Positions 1 through 10,000 of a stretch of 64,000 nucleotides of DNA are shown piece after piece. The DNA lies in the NCBI GenBank assembly GCA_964351365.1, contig CAYGNP010000003.1:83708-147707 (forward strand), read 5' to 3'. The notes under the pieces are model-generated. The model did no database searches, was not told the origin of the DNA, and saw nothing but the letters and a program-made list of their open reading frames with translations. Positions within the stretch are counted from its first letter, which is position 1; every line of letters starts with the position of its first letter. Source of the DNA: UBA1672 sp964351365 (GTDB taxonomy: Bacteria; Pseudomonadota; Alphaproteobacteria; Micavibrionales; Micavibrionaceae). Position numbers and translations under genes: made by a program.

Positions 1-152
1 ATTTTGTCTTTCTAAAAGGTTGGGCACGCGCGCACGATACGCGCTACAATCAAACTACAGCGCAACCTGCAGATTTCACTCCCGGATAGATTCGCTCTGG
101 ACGTTTAACAGCAAGCTTGTATGATTAGTTTTTATGAGTCATAAAGAGTAGC

Positions 153-1316
153 ATGCCTGTCATCACTACATCCAAAGCTTTGGCCGCGTTTTGCGAGGGT
201 CTGAAGCGTTCAGAGTTTATCACCGTTGATACCGAGTTTTTGCGGGAGAAAACCTATTACCCCAAGCTTTGCCTGATCCAGGTTAGCGGGCCGGATAAGG
301 ACGCGCGCGCGGTCGATCCGCTGGCCGAGGGTATTGATCTTGCGCCGCTCTATGATCTTTTGCATGACCCTAAAATTATTAAGGTTTTTCATGCCGCGCG
401 GCAGGATCTGGAAATTTTTTATAATTTAACAGGTAAGGTTCCTGCACCTGTTTTTGATTCTCAAATCGCGGCGATGGTGTGCGGGTATGGTGATTCGATC
501 GGCTATGATAAAATCGTGCAGCATGTGACAGGCCAAGGCATCGATAAAAGCTCGCAATTCACCGATTGGTCTATCCGGCCATTGAGCGAAAAGCAGATCA
601 CATATGCGCTCGGCGATGTCACGCATTTGTGTGACGTGTATTTGCATCTGCGCGCTGATCTGCAAAAACGCGGACGCGCTGATTGGGTGGCGCAGGAAGA
701 TAAGGCTCTTAGCAATCCTGAAAACTATGAGAATGACCCTAATAAAGCCTGGGAGCGGGTGAAGATACGTTCACCCAAGCCAAAAAATCTTGCGGTTTTG
801 CGCGCGCTGGCGGCATGGCGAGAGAAACAGGCGCAAAAGCGTAATATTCCAAAAAGCTGGGTGATGCGTGATGAGACCCTTGCCGATATGGCCTCGCAAG
901 CGCCGCGCTCGCTCAAGGCTTTGGCTAAAATCCGGAATCTGTCCAAGGAATTTGTAAAAGAGCCACAAGGCATGAAGCTGCTCTCGCTGATTGAAGAGGT
1001 GCTGGAAAGCCCTCCGGAGAGCTGGCCTCAGCCGCAGAAATTTGTGACCCTTTCCAACGGGGCCTTGGCGAGTGTTGATATTTTGAAGATGCTGCTTAAG
1101 ATTCAAAGTACAGAACATGAGGTTGCCGCCAAGATCATTGCCAGTGCGCAAGATATTGAGGAGATCGCCCTTAACGATCATGCCGATGTGCCAGCCCTTA
1201 AGGGCTGGCGGCGCGAGATTTTCGGAGAGGATGCGCTCGCGGTGAAACATGGGCGAATTGCAATCGGGCTTCGGAGTGGTAAAATATCTAAGTTCAAAAT
1301 CGGAGATGCCCAGTAG
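153..1316 (+). CDS. rnd: Ribonuclease D
   Basis: This is a 3'-5' exoribonuclease of the DEDDy family, which trims structured RNA such as tRNA precursors in the cytoplasm. Exo I is seen at D26-T-E28 (FITVDTEF), Exo II around VFHAARQDLEIF, and Exo III as YALGDV with the tyrosine that defines DEDDy. An HRDC helicase/RNase D C-terminal domain follows from about residue 205 (LAVLRALAAWREKQA). The 387-residue length fits the family. The next gene starts 2 nt after the stop, so the two are probably co-transcribed. Rnd near hdaA and purMN is a known alphaproteobacterial neighbourhood. I am confident of the call. Confidence 0.95.
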   Translation: MPVITTSKALAAFCEGLKRSEFITVDTEFLREKTYYPKLCLIQVSGPDKDARAVDPLAEGIDLAPLYDLLHDPKIIKVFHAARQDLEIFYNLTGKVPAPVFDSQIAAMVCGYGDSIGYDKIVQHVTGQGIDKSSQFTDWSIRPLSEKQITYALGDVTHLCDVYLHLRADLQKRGRADWVAQEDKALSNPENYENDPNKAWERVKIRSPKPKNLAVLRALAAWREKQAQKRNIPKSWVMRDETLADMASQAPRSLKALAKIRNLSKEFVKEPQGMKLLSLIEEVLESPPESWPQPQKFVTLSNGALASVDILKMLLKIQSTEHEVAAKIIASAQDIEEIALNDHADVPALKGWRREIFGEDALAVKHGRIAIGLRSGKISKFKIGDAQ

Positions 1317-1318
1317 GA

Positions 1319-1867
1319 ATGACCTCTACCTCTTTGAAAAGACTGTTTTTGCTGCGTCATGCCGAGGCGCTTTCTGATGGCGGCAAAGATCAGGACCGCA
1401 CTTTGTCCTTAAAGGGTAAACAGGATGCGCGCGCTCTTGGACAATTCATGCTGGATCAAAAATTTATGCCTGATCTTGTTTTGTGTTCGCCTGCAATGCG
1501 CACTCGCCAGACACTGGAGGGGGTGCAGCATTTTTTAGGGGCAGAGAACGTTGTTTATGACGAGGCGCTTTATTCCGGGGGGCTTGGTGATTATCTCAGT
1601 CTTGTGCAAACCGCCTCAGATACATATCACAATATTCTTGTTTTGGCGCATAACCCCAGCATTTATGCTCTTGCCAGCCTTTTGTCGGGCGAGGGATCAG
1701 ATGCATTTATGCACCGGCTCGCTCTTGGCTATGACCCGGCGACACTGAGCGTAATTGAGTGTTCTTGCGCTCAATGGGCGCATATACAGCCAGAGGAGAA
1801 TAAACTGGTCGCCCTCTCTAGCCCCATGGATTACAACGCGCCCTCTAGCCCAACACGCTGGATGTAG
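1319..1867 (+). CDS. SixA-like phosphohistidine phosphatase (histidine phosphatase superfamily)
   Basis: The protein is a short, 182-residue member of the histidine phosphatase (phosphoglycerate-mutase-like) superfamily. The catalytic RHAE motif lies at residues 13-16 (LFLLRHAEAL), followed by the SixA-type spacing L-x-x-K-G-K and CSPAMRTRQT. The second catalytic histidine is probably in LVLAHNPSI. SixA removes phosphate from phosphohistidine in phosphorelay or PTS proteins; the substrate here is unknown. The gene begins 2 nt after rnd and ends 4 nt from the convergent hdaA. It occupies the place where many alphaproteobacteria carry ppk/ppx between hdaA and rnd. Confidence 0.85.
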   Translation: MTSTSLKRLFLLRHAEALSDGGKDQDRTLSLKGKQDARALGQFMLDQKFMPDLVLCSPAMRTRQTLEGVQHFLGAENVVYDEALYSGGLGDYLSLVQTASDTYHNILVLAHNPSIYALASLLSGEGSDAFMHRLALGYDPATLSVIECSCAQWAHIQPEENKLVALSSPMDYNAPSSPTRWM

Positions 1868-1871
1868 CGGG

Positions 1872-2561
1872 TTATTCTTCCTGCATATCAACCAGAATTT
1901 TGCGCATGAGCGGTATGGAGATTCCGCGCTTTTCCGATAAAGCCTTATGATCGGCGCGCTCGACGATATCGCGGGCAGCGGCGAAGGAGCGTTCCATGCG
2001 CGGCAGAAGATAGGCAATCACATCATGAGTCAGGGTGAGCTGGCGGTCGCTGAAGAGTTTGATGAGCACGCAGGCCAGTAACATATCATCCGGGGGGTGG
2101 ATGGCCACCATGGGGGCGGCGCGAAAGCGTGAGGCAAGGTCAGGCAAGATAAAATCCGCCGTTGAGGGCGCCATACGCATCGTGATCATCATGGTTTTTT
2201 GTTCTTCCTTGAGCATATTATAGAGATGAAAGAGCGTGGTCTCGGCCGCGCGATCGCCCAGCCAAGGATCAAGCCCATCGAGCACGAGCGCGCTGCCCAT
2301 CGCGCACAGCTGCTGCGCATCATGCGTTATGAGCATTTTGGGCTGGATGATGGCGGCGTTGCTTTTTTCCTGCCAGACGGCGGCGAGGTGCGATTTTCCG
2401 CTAGCGGGCGGGCCCTGAAGGACAAGAATTGGAGCAGGCCAGGCGGGCCAGCGGTCAATCCAGCCGACAGCATCCCGGTTACTCTGCCCTACGTGGAAGT
2501 CACTGCGCGCCAGAGCAGAGCGACAGCCCAGATCCAGCGGGATTTGCGCTGCGTTTCGCAT
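1872..2561 (-). CDS. hdaA: DnaA regulatory inactivator HdaA-like (AAA+ DnaA relative)
   Basis: This 229-residue AAA+ protein resembles Hda/HdaA, which with the sliding clamp promotes ATP hydrolysis on DnaA and prevents re-initiation. A clamp-binding motif QIPLDL is at residues 6-11 and a Walker A loop, GPPASGKSH, at residues 50-58. A Walker B-like ALVLDGLDPW follows. There is no DnaA domain IV DNA-binding helix-turn-helix, which separates it from DnaA itself. Its ATG overlaps the stop of the upstream permease gene by 1 nt (TAATG), so the two are translationally coupled. Synteny with purM and a permease supports the assignment. Confidence 0.88.
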   Translation of the reverse strand: MRNAAQIPLDLGCRSALARSDFHVGQSNRDAVGWIDRWPAWPAPILVLQGPPASGKSHLAAVWQEKSNAAIIQPKMLITHDAQQLCAMGSALVLDGLDPWLGDRAAETTLFHLYNMLKEEQKTMMITMRMAPSTADFILPDLASRFRAAPMVAIHPPDDMLLACVLIKLFSDRQLTLTHDVIAYLLPRMERSFAAARDIVERADHKALSEKRGISIPLMRKILVDMQEE

Positions 2562-3688
2562 TATTTTTCTGCCTTTTTGGCTTTTTTATTTGCGGTCTTA
2601 GACGGAACTTTCTCTACTTTGCTGCCCAGATAATATTCGCTTTGTTTGTATTTCTGGATGGCGAATGCGATTAACACGCCTGTAACAGCGGCAACCGGAA
2701 CGGCCAAGAGCATGCCGAGTATGCCGAGCAGACTACCCCCGGCAAGCAAGGCAAAGAACACCCAGAGCGGGTGCAAGCCAACACTGTCACCGACTAATTT
2801 GGGGGTTAGGAAATTGCCTTCGATGATTTGGCCGCCGATGAAAATTCCGGCGATGATTGCAACAAAGCTAAGCTCTCCGGTTTGGAACCATGCCACGCCG
2901 ATACTGACCAGAAGACCCACTGTTGAGCCAACCATTGGAATGATTGAGAGCAGGCCGGACATCAGGCCAATGAGCAGGCCGTATTTCAGTCCTGCGATAC
3001 TGAGCAGGATGGCGTAGGCCACACCAAGAATGAGTGCGACGCTGATTTGGCCGCGGATGAAGCCTGAGAGCTTCTGATCGATTTGTTTGAGCAAGTCCAT
3101 AATCACTCCTTCTGAATGGCGCGGCATCAACCCATGCACCCATGCGCTTATATTCTCCCATTCTTTCATCATAAAATAGGCCACGATCGGCATAAAAACG
3201 GCAACGGAGATCAGGTCGATCACAGCTTTTCCGCCTGAGGCCGCGCGCTCGAGGATGAGCTTTGTGACTTGGGCGGCGGAGGCGGCGTTGTCCTTAATCA
3301 GGGTTTCAATGTTATTTTTCTCAATTGTACCAATATATTTTTCAACGATTTCTGTTAACGGTGCGGCCAGATTCGATATTTTTTCGATATAGGAGGGCAG
3401 GTCATTCGAAAATTGAAGAATCTCGCGGTAGAGAATGGGGGAAATTGCACCGAAAAAGGCAAGGATAAAAATCAGAAAGCTGATCAGGATCATAAGTGCT
3501 GAGGGCCCGCGCGAAATGCCGATTTGTTTGAATTGGTTGACCATAGGGTTGAGCAGATAGGCAACCGCTATGCCCAGAACAAAAGGCAGCAACACGGCCT
3601 TGAACAGGGTAATGACAAGCACAAAAAGCACGAAAGCGCCCGCCCAGAAGATTAAATGCGTAGAGGGTTTTAAGGGCTTGATGCTCAT
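2561..3688 (-). CDS. AI-2E family transporter / PerM-like permease
   Basis: The 375-residue integral membrane protein belongs to the AI-2E/PerM (UPF0118) family. Two N-terminal hydrophobic spans (residues about 11-50) are followed by a soluble middle region and several C-terminal spans that contain the family's P-x-V-G-S and G-N-x-L-x-P-x-L-V-G motifs (GNFLTPKLVG). The C-terminus is a lysine-rich tail (KTANKKAKKAEK). Family members are exporters or Na+/H+ antiporters of varied substrate, so the substrate cannot be given. It sits between DUF2066 (15 nt upstream) and hdaA (1-nt overlap) in one operon. Confidence 0.9.
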   Translation of the reverse strand: MSIKPLKPSTHLIFWAGAFVLFVLVITLFKAVLLPFVLGIAVAYLLNPMVNQFKQIGISRGPSALMILISFLIFILAFFGAISPILYREILQFSNDLPSYIEKISNLAAPLTEIVEKYIGTIEKNNIETLIKDNAASAAQVTKLILERAASGGKAVIDLISVAVFMPIVAYFMMKEWENISAWVHGLMPRHSEGVIMDLLKQIDQKLSGFIRGQISVALILGVAYAILLSIAGLKYGLLIGLMSGLLSIIPMVGSTVGLLVSIGVAWFQTGELSFVAIIAGIFIGGQIIEGNFLTPKLVGDSVGLHPLWVFFALLAGGSLLGILGMLLAVPVAAVTGVLIAFAIQKYKQSEYYLGSKVEKVPSKTANKKAKKAEK

Positions 3689-3703
3689 ACGGCTATACCT
3701 TTT

Positions 3704-4891
3704 TTAAAATGTATGGATGTCGTTATTGGCTTTTGGCATTTCCTGCGCTGGCGTATCGCGCAGTAAAAAGCTCTCATTCCTGGGCTGCTCAGCGTAAAGA
3801 TCGTAAATCAGGGGGGCGCCCTCTCCCCCGCTTTGCAAGCCCTGCCCTAGCGTCAGTGATTTTTCTGCTAGCTCATCACGCAGGCGGCGTTCATCACCGC
3901 GGAAGTTGAATTTCACCATTGCTTCAACGCGGCGCAGGGATATTACATCGATGTCTGTCACACCGGGGATGCGCTGGAGGGTAACTTTGGTATTCATCCA
4001 CTGATCAAGGGTTCTTAAGGGAATACGCAAGAAAAAAGCCTGGCTTTGCGCGGCGCTTACGGCGTTTTTGCGCTTCCAGTCCTTTTGCAGTTCATCATAG
4101 CCGCTTGCCACAGCGCGGTCATAGAATTGATCCTGCGTTTCATCGTCCTGACGCATAAGGGCATATTCATGTACCTGTTCGGCGCGGCCGCGGTCAGTGC
4201 GATAAATGCTGATTTTCAGGCTGTTGTTACTGCGCGGCGCGGCGATCATGATGGCGGCCTCGGCGGCGCCATAGCGGCCAAGCATACGGTCTAGCTTGAC
4301 CCGCTCATAGCGCAGCGGGTTTGCATCGTCTATGTCTGATATATCCGCTAAATCGCCGAGCGGCACTTTGACGGGGACGAGTTTTGAGGATAAGCGCGTA
4401 CGTGACCAGGCCTGAAACCAGAGGTTATTTTCCGACCAAATCGTATTTTTGCCATTTTCTTCAAATATTGGCAGAACGAGCAATGTTTTGCTGCGAGTCT
4501 GAGTAAAGCTGACGCCGGATTTTGAGAATAGCTGGCTGATCGCCTTTTCACGGAAGCGGAAGGTGTATGTGCCAACATAGCGTACGCCTGAGAGTTTTTC
4601 GCTGGTGACTTCATAATCCCGTATCAGGGTTGATAAGGTCAGGGAATCGGGCACCGGTACAGCTTTAGTCTGGCCATCGGCAACCATGCGCTGCGCCAGG
4701 ATTTCAAAGGCCTTGACTTGCGCCTGCTCAAAAGCTTGCTCCTGTGCTTTTACAGAATTTTCTGCTGTTATGTCGACTGTGACCCCCTCAACAGTGAACA
4801 AGCCGCTGGAACTTTGCGCATAGAGCGGGTTTGATGGAATTATGAGGGCTGCGATAATATATAGTATTATGCGCTTGCAGTGATCAGGCAT
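3704..4891 (-). CDS. DUF2066 domain-containing secreted protein
   Basis: The product has a signal peptide of about 25 residues ending in PLYAQ, then a DUF2066-type domain that begins GLFTVEGVTVDITAEN and continues with an alanine-rich helix (A-x-x-K-A-F-x-x-L-x-x-R). DUF2066 proteins are periplasmic and of unknown function. The 395-residue length is typical. It is the first gene of a probable operon with the AI-2E permease and hdaA, and is divergent from purM across 78 bp. That order is common in alphaproteobacteria, but the reason for the linkage is not known. Confidence 0.82.
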   Translation of the reverse strand: MPDHCKRIILYIIAALIIPSNPLYAQSSSGLFTVEGVTVDITAENSVKAQEQAFEQAQVKAFEILAQRMVADGQTKAVPVPDSLTLSTLIRDYEVTSEKLSGVRYVGTYTFRFREKAISQLFSKSGVSFTQTRSKTLLVLPIFEENGKNTIWSENNLWFQAWSRTRLSSKLVPVKVPLGDLADISDIDDANPLRYERVKLDRMLGRYGAAEAAIMIAAPRSNNSLKISIYRTDRGRAEQVHEYALMRQDDETQDQFYDRAVASGYDELQKDWKRKNAVSAAQSQAFFLRIPLRTLDQWMNTKVTLQRIPGVTDIDVISLRRVEAMVKFNFRGDERRLRDELAEKSLTLGQGLQSGGEGAPLIYDLYAEQPRNESFLLRDTPAQEMPKANNDIHTF

Positions 4892-4969
4892 ATCATGTAT
4901 CCCATGGGCGTATGAAGAGCGTTATTTTGTTATATTAGTTTTATATATTGACGTGAGCGTAAGAGCAAC

Positions 4970-6148
4970 ATGAAACAGAAAACAAATACACCTGATGATG
5001 ATATGAGCGGTCATACCCCCCCTTCCAGTGCTTATAAAAAGGCCGGTGTTGATATCGACGCGGCAGCGGATCTGGTCGAGATGATCAAACCGGCGATCCG
5101 CGATACACGCAGACCCGGCATGATGAGCGATATTGGTGGCTTTGGCGCTTTATTTGATTTGAAAGCCGCGGGATATGAAGACCCTATCCTCGTGTCCTCT
5201 ACGGATGGTGTGGGCACTAAAATTAAGATCGCGATTGAGTCTGATATTCACAACACAATTGGTATTGATGCGGTGGCGATGTGTGTGAATGATCTGATCG
5301 TTCAGGGCGCGGAGCCCCTCTTCTTTCTCGATTATTTTGCAACAGGACATCTTGACAAGCGCGTTGGCAAGGCGGTGATCGACAGTGTGGCCAAGGGCTG
5401 CGAAATTGCAGGATGCGCGCTGATTGGCGGCGAGATTGCCGAAATGCCGGGGCTTTATGCTGATGGCGATTATGATCTGGCGGGCTTTACTGTTGGTGCG
5501 GTCAACCGGAATGATCTTATTAACGGACAGGATATCGCGGCCGGTGACGTTATTCTTGCGTTGGCGTCTAACGGCGTTCACTCCAACGGTTATTCCCTGG
5601 TGCGCAAAATTATCGCCGATTCAAAAGATTATGATTTTGACACGCCTTTGCCGTTTGATGTGGAAATTACGGTTCAGGATAAAGAGATTGAGCAACAAAC
5701 CTCCTATCACGGCGAAACGGTGATTGATGCTTTGCTTGCGCCCACACGTATTTACGTGAAATCCTTGCTGAAGGCATTTGCGATCAAGCAGAAAAATGGC
5801 AAGCCTGCGATTAAGGGCATGGCGCATATTACCGGCGGGGGTCTCACTGAGAATGTGCCACGCGTTTTGCCGGAAGGGTTGTGTGCGGTTATTGATGCGG
5901 CATGCTGGCCACTGCCGGAGCTGTTTAAGTGGCTGAAGGCTGAGGGTCATCTGGATAATGATGATCTTGCGCGCACGCTTAATTGCGGCATTGGCATGAT
6001 TGTCATTTGCGATCCGGCGCATGCGGATGCGCTCACACAATCTCTGGTATCCAATGGCGAACGCGTTTATAAAATCGGCGAGATTGCTGCGAAAAAACAG
6101 ACATCCGAGATTTCTATCTTTATCAATAACCGTCAGAAATCATGGTAG
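4970..6148 (+). CDS. purM: Phosphoribosylformylglycinamidine cyclo-ligase (AIR synthetase)
   Basis: PurM converts formylglycinamidine ribonucleotide to aminoimidazole ribonucleotide with ATP, the fifth step of purine synthesis. The sequence shows the family's AYKKAGVDI start, the ATP loop STDGVGTKIKIA, and the GGEIAEMPG signature. Length is 392 residues with the first ATG. An in-frame ATG at 5003 gives a start closer to many homologues (MSGHTPPSSAYKKAG); the first ATG has a weak GAG ribosome site 5 nt away, so the true start is open. The stop overlaps the purN start by 7 nt (ATGGTAG), indicating translational coupling. Confidence 0.95.
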   Translation: MKQKTNTPDDDMSGHTPPSSAYKKAGVDIDAAADLVEMIKPAIRDTRRPGMMSDIGGFGALFDLKAAGYEDPILVSSTDGVGTKIKIAIESDIHNTIGIDAVAMCVNDLIVQGAEPLFFLDYFATGHLDKRVGKAVIDSVAKGCEIAGCALIGGEIAEMPGLYADGDYDLAGFTVGAVNRNDLINGQDIAAGDVILALASNGVHSNGYSLVRKIIADSKDYDFDTPLPFDVEITVQDKEIEQQTSYHGETVIDALLAPTRIYVKSLLKAFAIKQKNGKPAIKGMAHITGGGLTENVPRVLPEGLCAVIDAACWPLPELFKWLKAEGHLDNDDLARTLNCGIGMIVICDPAHADALTQSLVSNGERVYKIGEIAAKKQTSEISIFINNRQKSW

Positions 6149-6732
6149 TCCAGCGCCTGAAGCTCGCGGTTTTTATTTCCGGGCGTGGCAGCAATATGCG
6201 ATCCATCCTTGAGGCGTCCCGCCTGAGAGATTTTCCAGCTGAAATTTCTCTGGTTTTATCTAACCGGCCTGATGCACCTGGTCTTTTGATTGCGCAAGAA
6301 GCCGGAATTGCGGCAGAGATGGTTGATCACACTCAATATGCCTCACGCGCTGATTTTGAAGCTGAGATATCCCGCCGCCTTGCGGATTATGAGATTGACC
6401 TCATCATTCTGGCCGGGTTTTTACGAATTTTAACCGCGTCTTTTGTGGAGCAATGGCCACGCAAGATTATCAATATTCACCCCTCTCTTTTGCCTGATTA
6501 TAAGGGGACAAATACCCATCAGCGCGCGCTTGATGATGGCCGAAGCGAAGCGGGCTGTACGGTGCATTATGTTATCCCTGAGCTGGATAGCGGGGAGATT
6601 ATTGTACAAAAACGCGTGCCTATCCTGCCTGATGATACGGCGGAATCCCTTGCGGCGCGGGTTTTGGTTGAGGAGCACAAAATTTATCCCGAGGCAATCC
6701 GGCATATTGCGGGGGCGTTGATAAAAAGTTAG
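6142..6732 (+). CDS. purN: Phosphoribosylglycinamide formyltransferase
   Basis: PurN transfers a formyl group from 10-formyl-THF to GAR, the third step of purine synthesis. It has the N-terminal substrate loop VFISGRGSNMRSIL, the catalytic N and H in NIHPSLLP, and the catalytic Asp in ELDSGEII. At 196 residues it is of normal length. The loop following HPSLLP reads DYKGTNTHQRALD, where most homologues have a shorter GLHTHQRAL-type segment; this looks like a benign variation. It overlaps purM by 7 nt and the pair form one unit. Confidence 0.95.
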   Translation: MVVQRLKLAVFISGRGSNMRSILEASRLRDFPAEISLVLSNRPDAPGLLIAQEAGIAAEMVDHTQYASRADFEAEISRRLADYEIDLIILAGFLRILTASFVEQWPRKIINIHPSLLPDYKGTNTHQRALDDGRSEAGCTVHYVIPELDSGEIIVQKRVPILPDDTAESLAARVLVEEHKIYPEAIRHIAGALIKS

Positions 6733-6745
6733 TGGAATGATAACG

Positions 6746-6785
6746 AAATTTTGATTAAACTCTAAGAGTAATCAGAATTTTAAAT
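6746..6785 (+). terminator. Candidate terminator hairpin after purN
   Basis: The arms AAATTTTGATTA and TAATCAGAATTT pair with one G-T mismatch around an 11-nt loop and are followed by a short T-rich stretch. The stem is AT-rich, so strength is doubtful. It lies between purN and the small oxidase subunit gene. Confidence 0.4.
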
Positions 6786-6800
6786 TTAGGATAAAGACTT

Positions 6801-6953
6801 ATGGACCATTCACAGCATTCAAATGCAGATCCGCAAGAATTGGAGCATGCTAAGGAAATGTGGGATAATTTCGCAGTTTTTGGGAAATATACCATTTATG
6901 CTACATGTGCGATCCTGATCGGGCTCGCTCTTGCTTTCGTAAAATTCTTTTAA
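6801..6953 (+). CDS. aa3-type cytochrome c oxidase subunit IV (small, alphaproteobacterial)
   Basis: A 50-residue open frame that short-gene filters usually miss. It reads as a polar N-terminus (MDHSQHSNADPQELEHAKEM), then W-x-x-F-x-x-F-x-K-Y and one transmembrane helix ending AFVKFF. This is the layout of the bacterial COX4_pro_2 family, the tiny fourth subunit of aa3-type oxidase in alphaproteobacteria: a short acidic head, a W..F motif and one membrane span. The role in the oxidase is not well defined. It stands alone here, away from ctaC/D/E genes, which is usual for this subunit. The ribosome site AGGATAAAGACTT precedes the ATG. Confidence 0.8.
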   Translation: MDHSQHSNADPQELEHAKEMWDNFAVFGKYTIYATCAILIGLALAFVKFF

Positions 6954-7052
6954 ATTCCCGTTTTATAAGAAGTTTTTAAGGTTTTTGCTCCACAATTCAC
7001 CTTGAGTAAGTGTATCTCACTTTCACTCAAGAGCACGGGCAGAATCAAGACT

Positions 7053-10000
7053 ATGAGCAATCGTCGAACACATTATCTGGTGTCGTTAACCAATAGGGCC
7101 TTTTTCCCTTATTTGGTAGCCATACTTGCCGTCTTGGTTTTTACTGGCTTTTTATGGTCTGATAACACGCCCTATAAACTAAGCAGTAATCCTCTTGTCC
7201 TCTCAGATATGTATGCAGAGTATCTTGTTGCCACTGATCGTTATTTTGTGCGTGACTCTGAGCGAACACTCAGCCCCGATGAGCTTGCAGAGGGTTTTAA
7301 GGCCGGTACACTTCAATCTCTTCCAAGTCATGATCTTGTTCATGTCGCCCTTGATGATTTGCCGTACTGGATTGTTTTTTCCGTTGATAATCAGAGCGAT
7401 ACGGATCAGTGGATGCTTGATTTTGGGAACGCCTTTGACGGGCGCCTTGGTATGGCTCAAAAAATCAGCGTTATGAATCATTCAAGCGGGGAGCATGTTA
7501 CATTTCCTGATGATACAATCGATAACGCGCAGCGCCTTCCTATACTTGGGCATGTGATACCGATTACCATAAAGCCGGGGCCAAACATTCTTATTGCTTA
7601 TGTTAAGGCTCAAAATGGATTTCCGCTCATCATCAAGCCTCAATTGCTGTCTCAAAAACATTATATGCAAAAGACATTTGATAGCGATTTTTCAGAAGCT
7701 CTTACTATTTTTCTGTTTGTTTTCGTCTTTACGCTCTTTCTCTTTTCCTATCAAATGTTGCAAAATCATGCCTCTTTAGCCTTTATTTCCATTTATGCTA
7801 TTTTTGCTTCTGTCTTTTTCTTTCTTGATTCTTTTGTCGTTGGAGAAGGCATAATCGATGGGCGTGCTTTGTTCAGCTTTTATATTTCCAGCTATATCGC
7901 TCTTATTGTTGCAGCAAAATTTTTCTTCCGTCTGTCTTATGATCAAAAACCGTTAGAAAATTATTGCCTGGTTTTTCTGTGTTGCCTCATTTTCATTGGG
8001 CTGGTTTTGTTTTTGGGCCCCTTAAACTTCTCTTCTTTTGGCTATTATGTTTTATTAATAATTCTTTGTTTTTCAATTTTTAGTGTTTGCGCTGTTATCG
8101 CTTTTACGGGCTCAGCCCCTTTTGTAATAAAAAAAACCTTTTGTACTGGCCTTATAACGTCTTTGGTTCCTTTTATTTTTATTTTTCTGATCGCCACAGA
8201 TTATGTCGGTGCGCATATCTATTCCATGCCACTTTTTTGGGGCGCTCATTTTCTTGCTTTTAGCTGTTTCCTTGCCTGCTTTGTTCAGGCTTATGATTAC
8301 CGCAGGCAACTCATTGAGCTTGAGATCAATAACAAAAAGCAGGATGAGGATGCGCAAGCCGAACTGCAAAAATCTAAAAATGCTGCTGATCATGCCCGGT
8401 TGATGCGCGTTATTGAACGTGAAAGAGAGCTCATGAACGAATTGCGCGAGCGTGAGGTCAAAAGAACCGAAGAGATGCGTCAGGCCAAGGAAACTGCAGA
8501 TCGTGCAAATCATGCAAAATCCGCGTTTTTAGCTGTGATCAGTCATGAAATCAGGACACCCATGAATGGTATTTTGGGTATGACACAATTGTTGAAAGAC
8601 GCCGGACTGACTCGCACGCAAAATGAGTATATAGAGAGTATCCGCCAGTCCGGAGAGACCATGATGGCGCTTTTAAATGATATTCTGGATTTTGAGAAAA
8701 TCGAGCGTGGCGGGATGAGCCTTGAGAGTGTCTCTTTTAAACTTGAGAAACTTGTTCAGGATGTTCGCATTCTCATGTCCGGGCATGCCGCACAAAAGGG
8801 AATTGCTCTTAATACGCATATAGATGAGGACGTCCCAGTAGCGGTGATTGGTGATCCAACACGGCTGCGTCAGATTTTGCTCAATCTCGTGAATAACGCA
8901 ATTAAATTCACTGATGAAGGCAATGTGATGGTTAAGGTCAGCAGACATGAGAGCAATCCGTTTTTGCTCAGCTTTTCTGTCATTGATACTGGTATCGGTA
9001 TATCAAAAGAAGCGCAGATGAAACTCTTTACGCCATTTGCACAAGCCGAGAGCAGTACGTCTCGTAAATATGGGGGTACTGGCCTTGGTCTTTCAATTTC
9101 ACAAAAACTTATTGAAGCGATGGGCGGTGTGATCAGTGTTAAAAGTGATAAAGGAAAGGGCACTACTATCTCTTTTAGCGTCAAGCTTCAACCGGATAAT
9201 AACGCTTTAGACGCAGATACAGCCCATGGCATGACGGGTTCTGTGCCTCAAGCTCGCGAAACGCCGCATATGAACATTCTGGTCGTGGAAGATAACGACA
9301 TGAACCGTAAAGTTATCAAGGGTCTTCTTGCCAATGAGGGGCATACCCTTATTATGGCTGCAAATGGCCTTGAAGCGATCGATGCATGCCGAAACCAGAG
9401 CCCTGATCTTATTTTCATGGATATTAAAATGGAAGGCTTATCTGGTATTGAAACAACCAAAAAAATAAGGCTTGATCCAGATCCGAAGATTGCAAGAACA
9501 CCGATTATTGCCCTTACCGGAAATGTAACACTTGAGGATGTTCAGATTTTCTTTGAAGCGGGAATGAATGGTTTTGTGGCAAAACCCATTAATGTCGAGC
9601 AACTTAAGGATACTCTTTATAATGCTTCTTTGGGCAAATTTGAAAACGAGCTTTCTGAGGAGTTCTTTATAAAAATTGAGGCAGAAAAGCCGTCCATAGA
9701 GAATATGGATACTGGTCTTGAGTTAGATTTAAATGACCTTCCTCCTGATGATGTAAGTGCTAATTCTAGCGAGAAATTGACTGACGTTGAGAGAGTGCAG
9801 CCCCGCGATGAAATTATCCAGGAGAGCCATAATCTTAGTGAAATTCAGAGCTATCTTCTTCATAGCATCGAGAAAAATCCTGACGCCGTTAAAACAGCAG
9901 TAAAGAATGACTCTCTTTCACCTTCCTCTGTCAGTTCTCCTGATGAGATACCTAAAAAAGTTCCAAAGGTGTTTGGTGGTGGAGCTCATATCCCAAAGAC

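Noticed and set aside
1..152. Region before rnd
   Set aside because: No reading frame, hairpin or convincing promoter was seen; it may be intergenic DNA with a GC-rich stretch (CGCGCGC).
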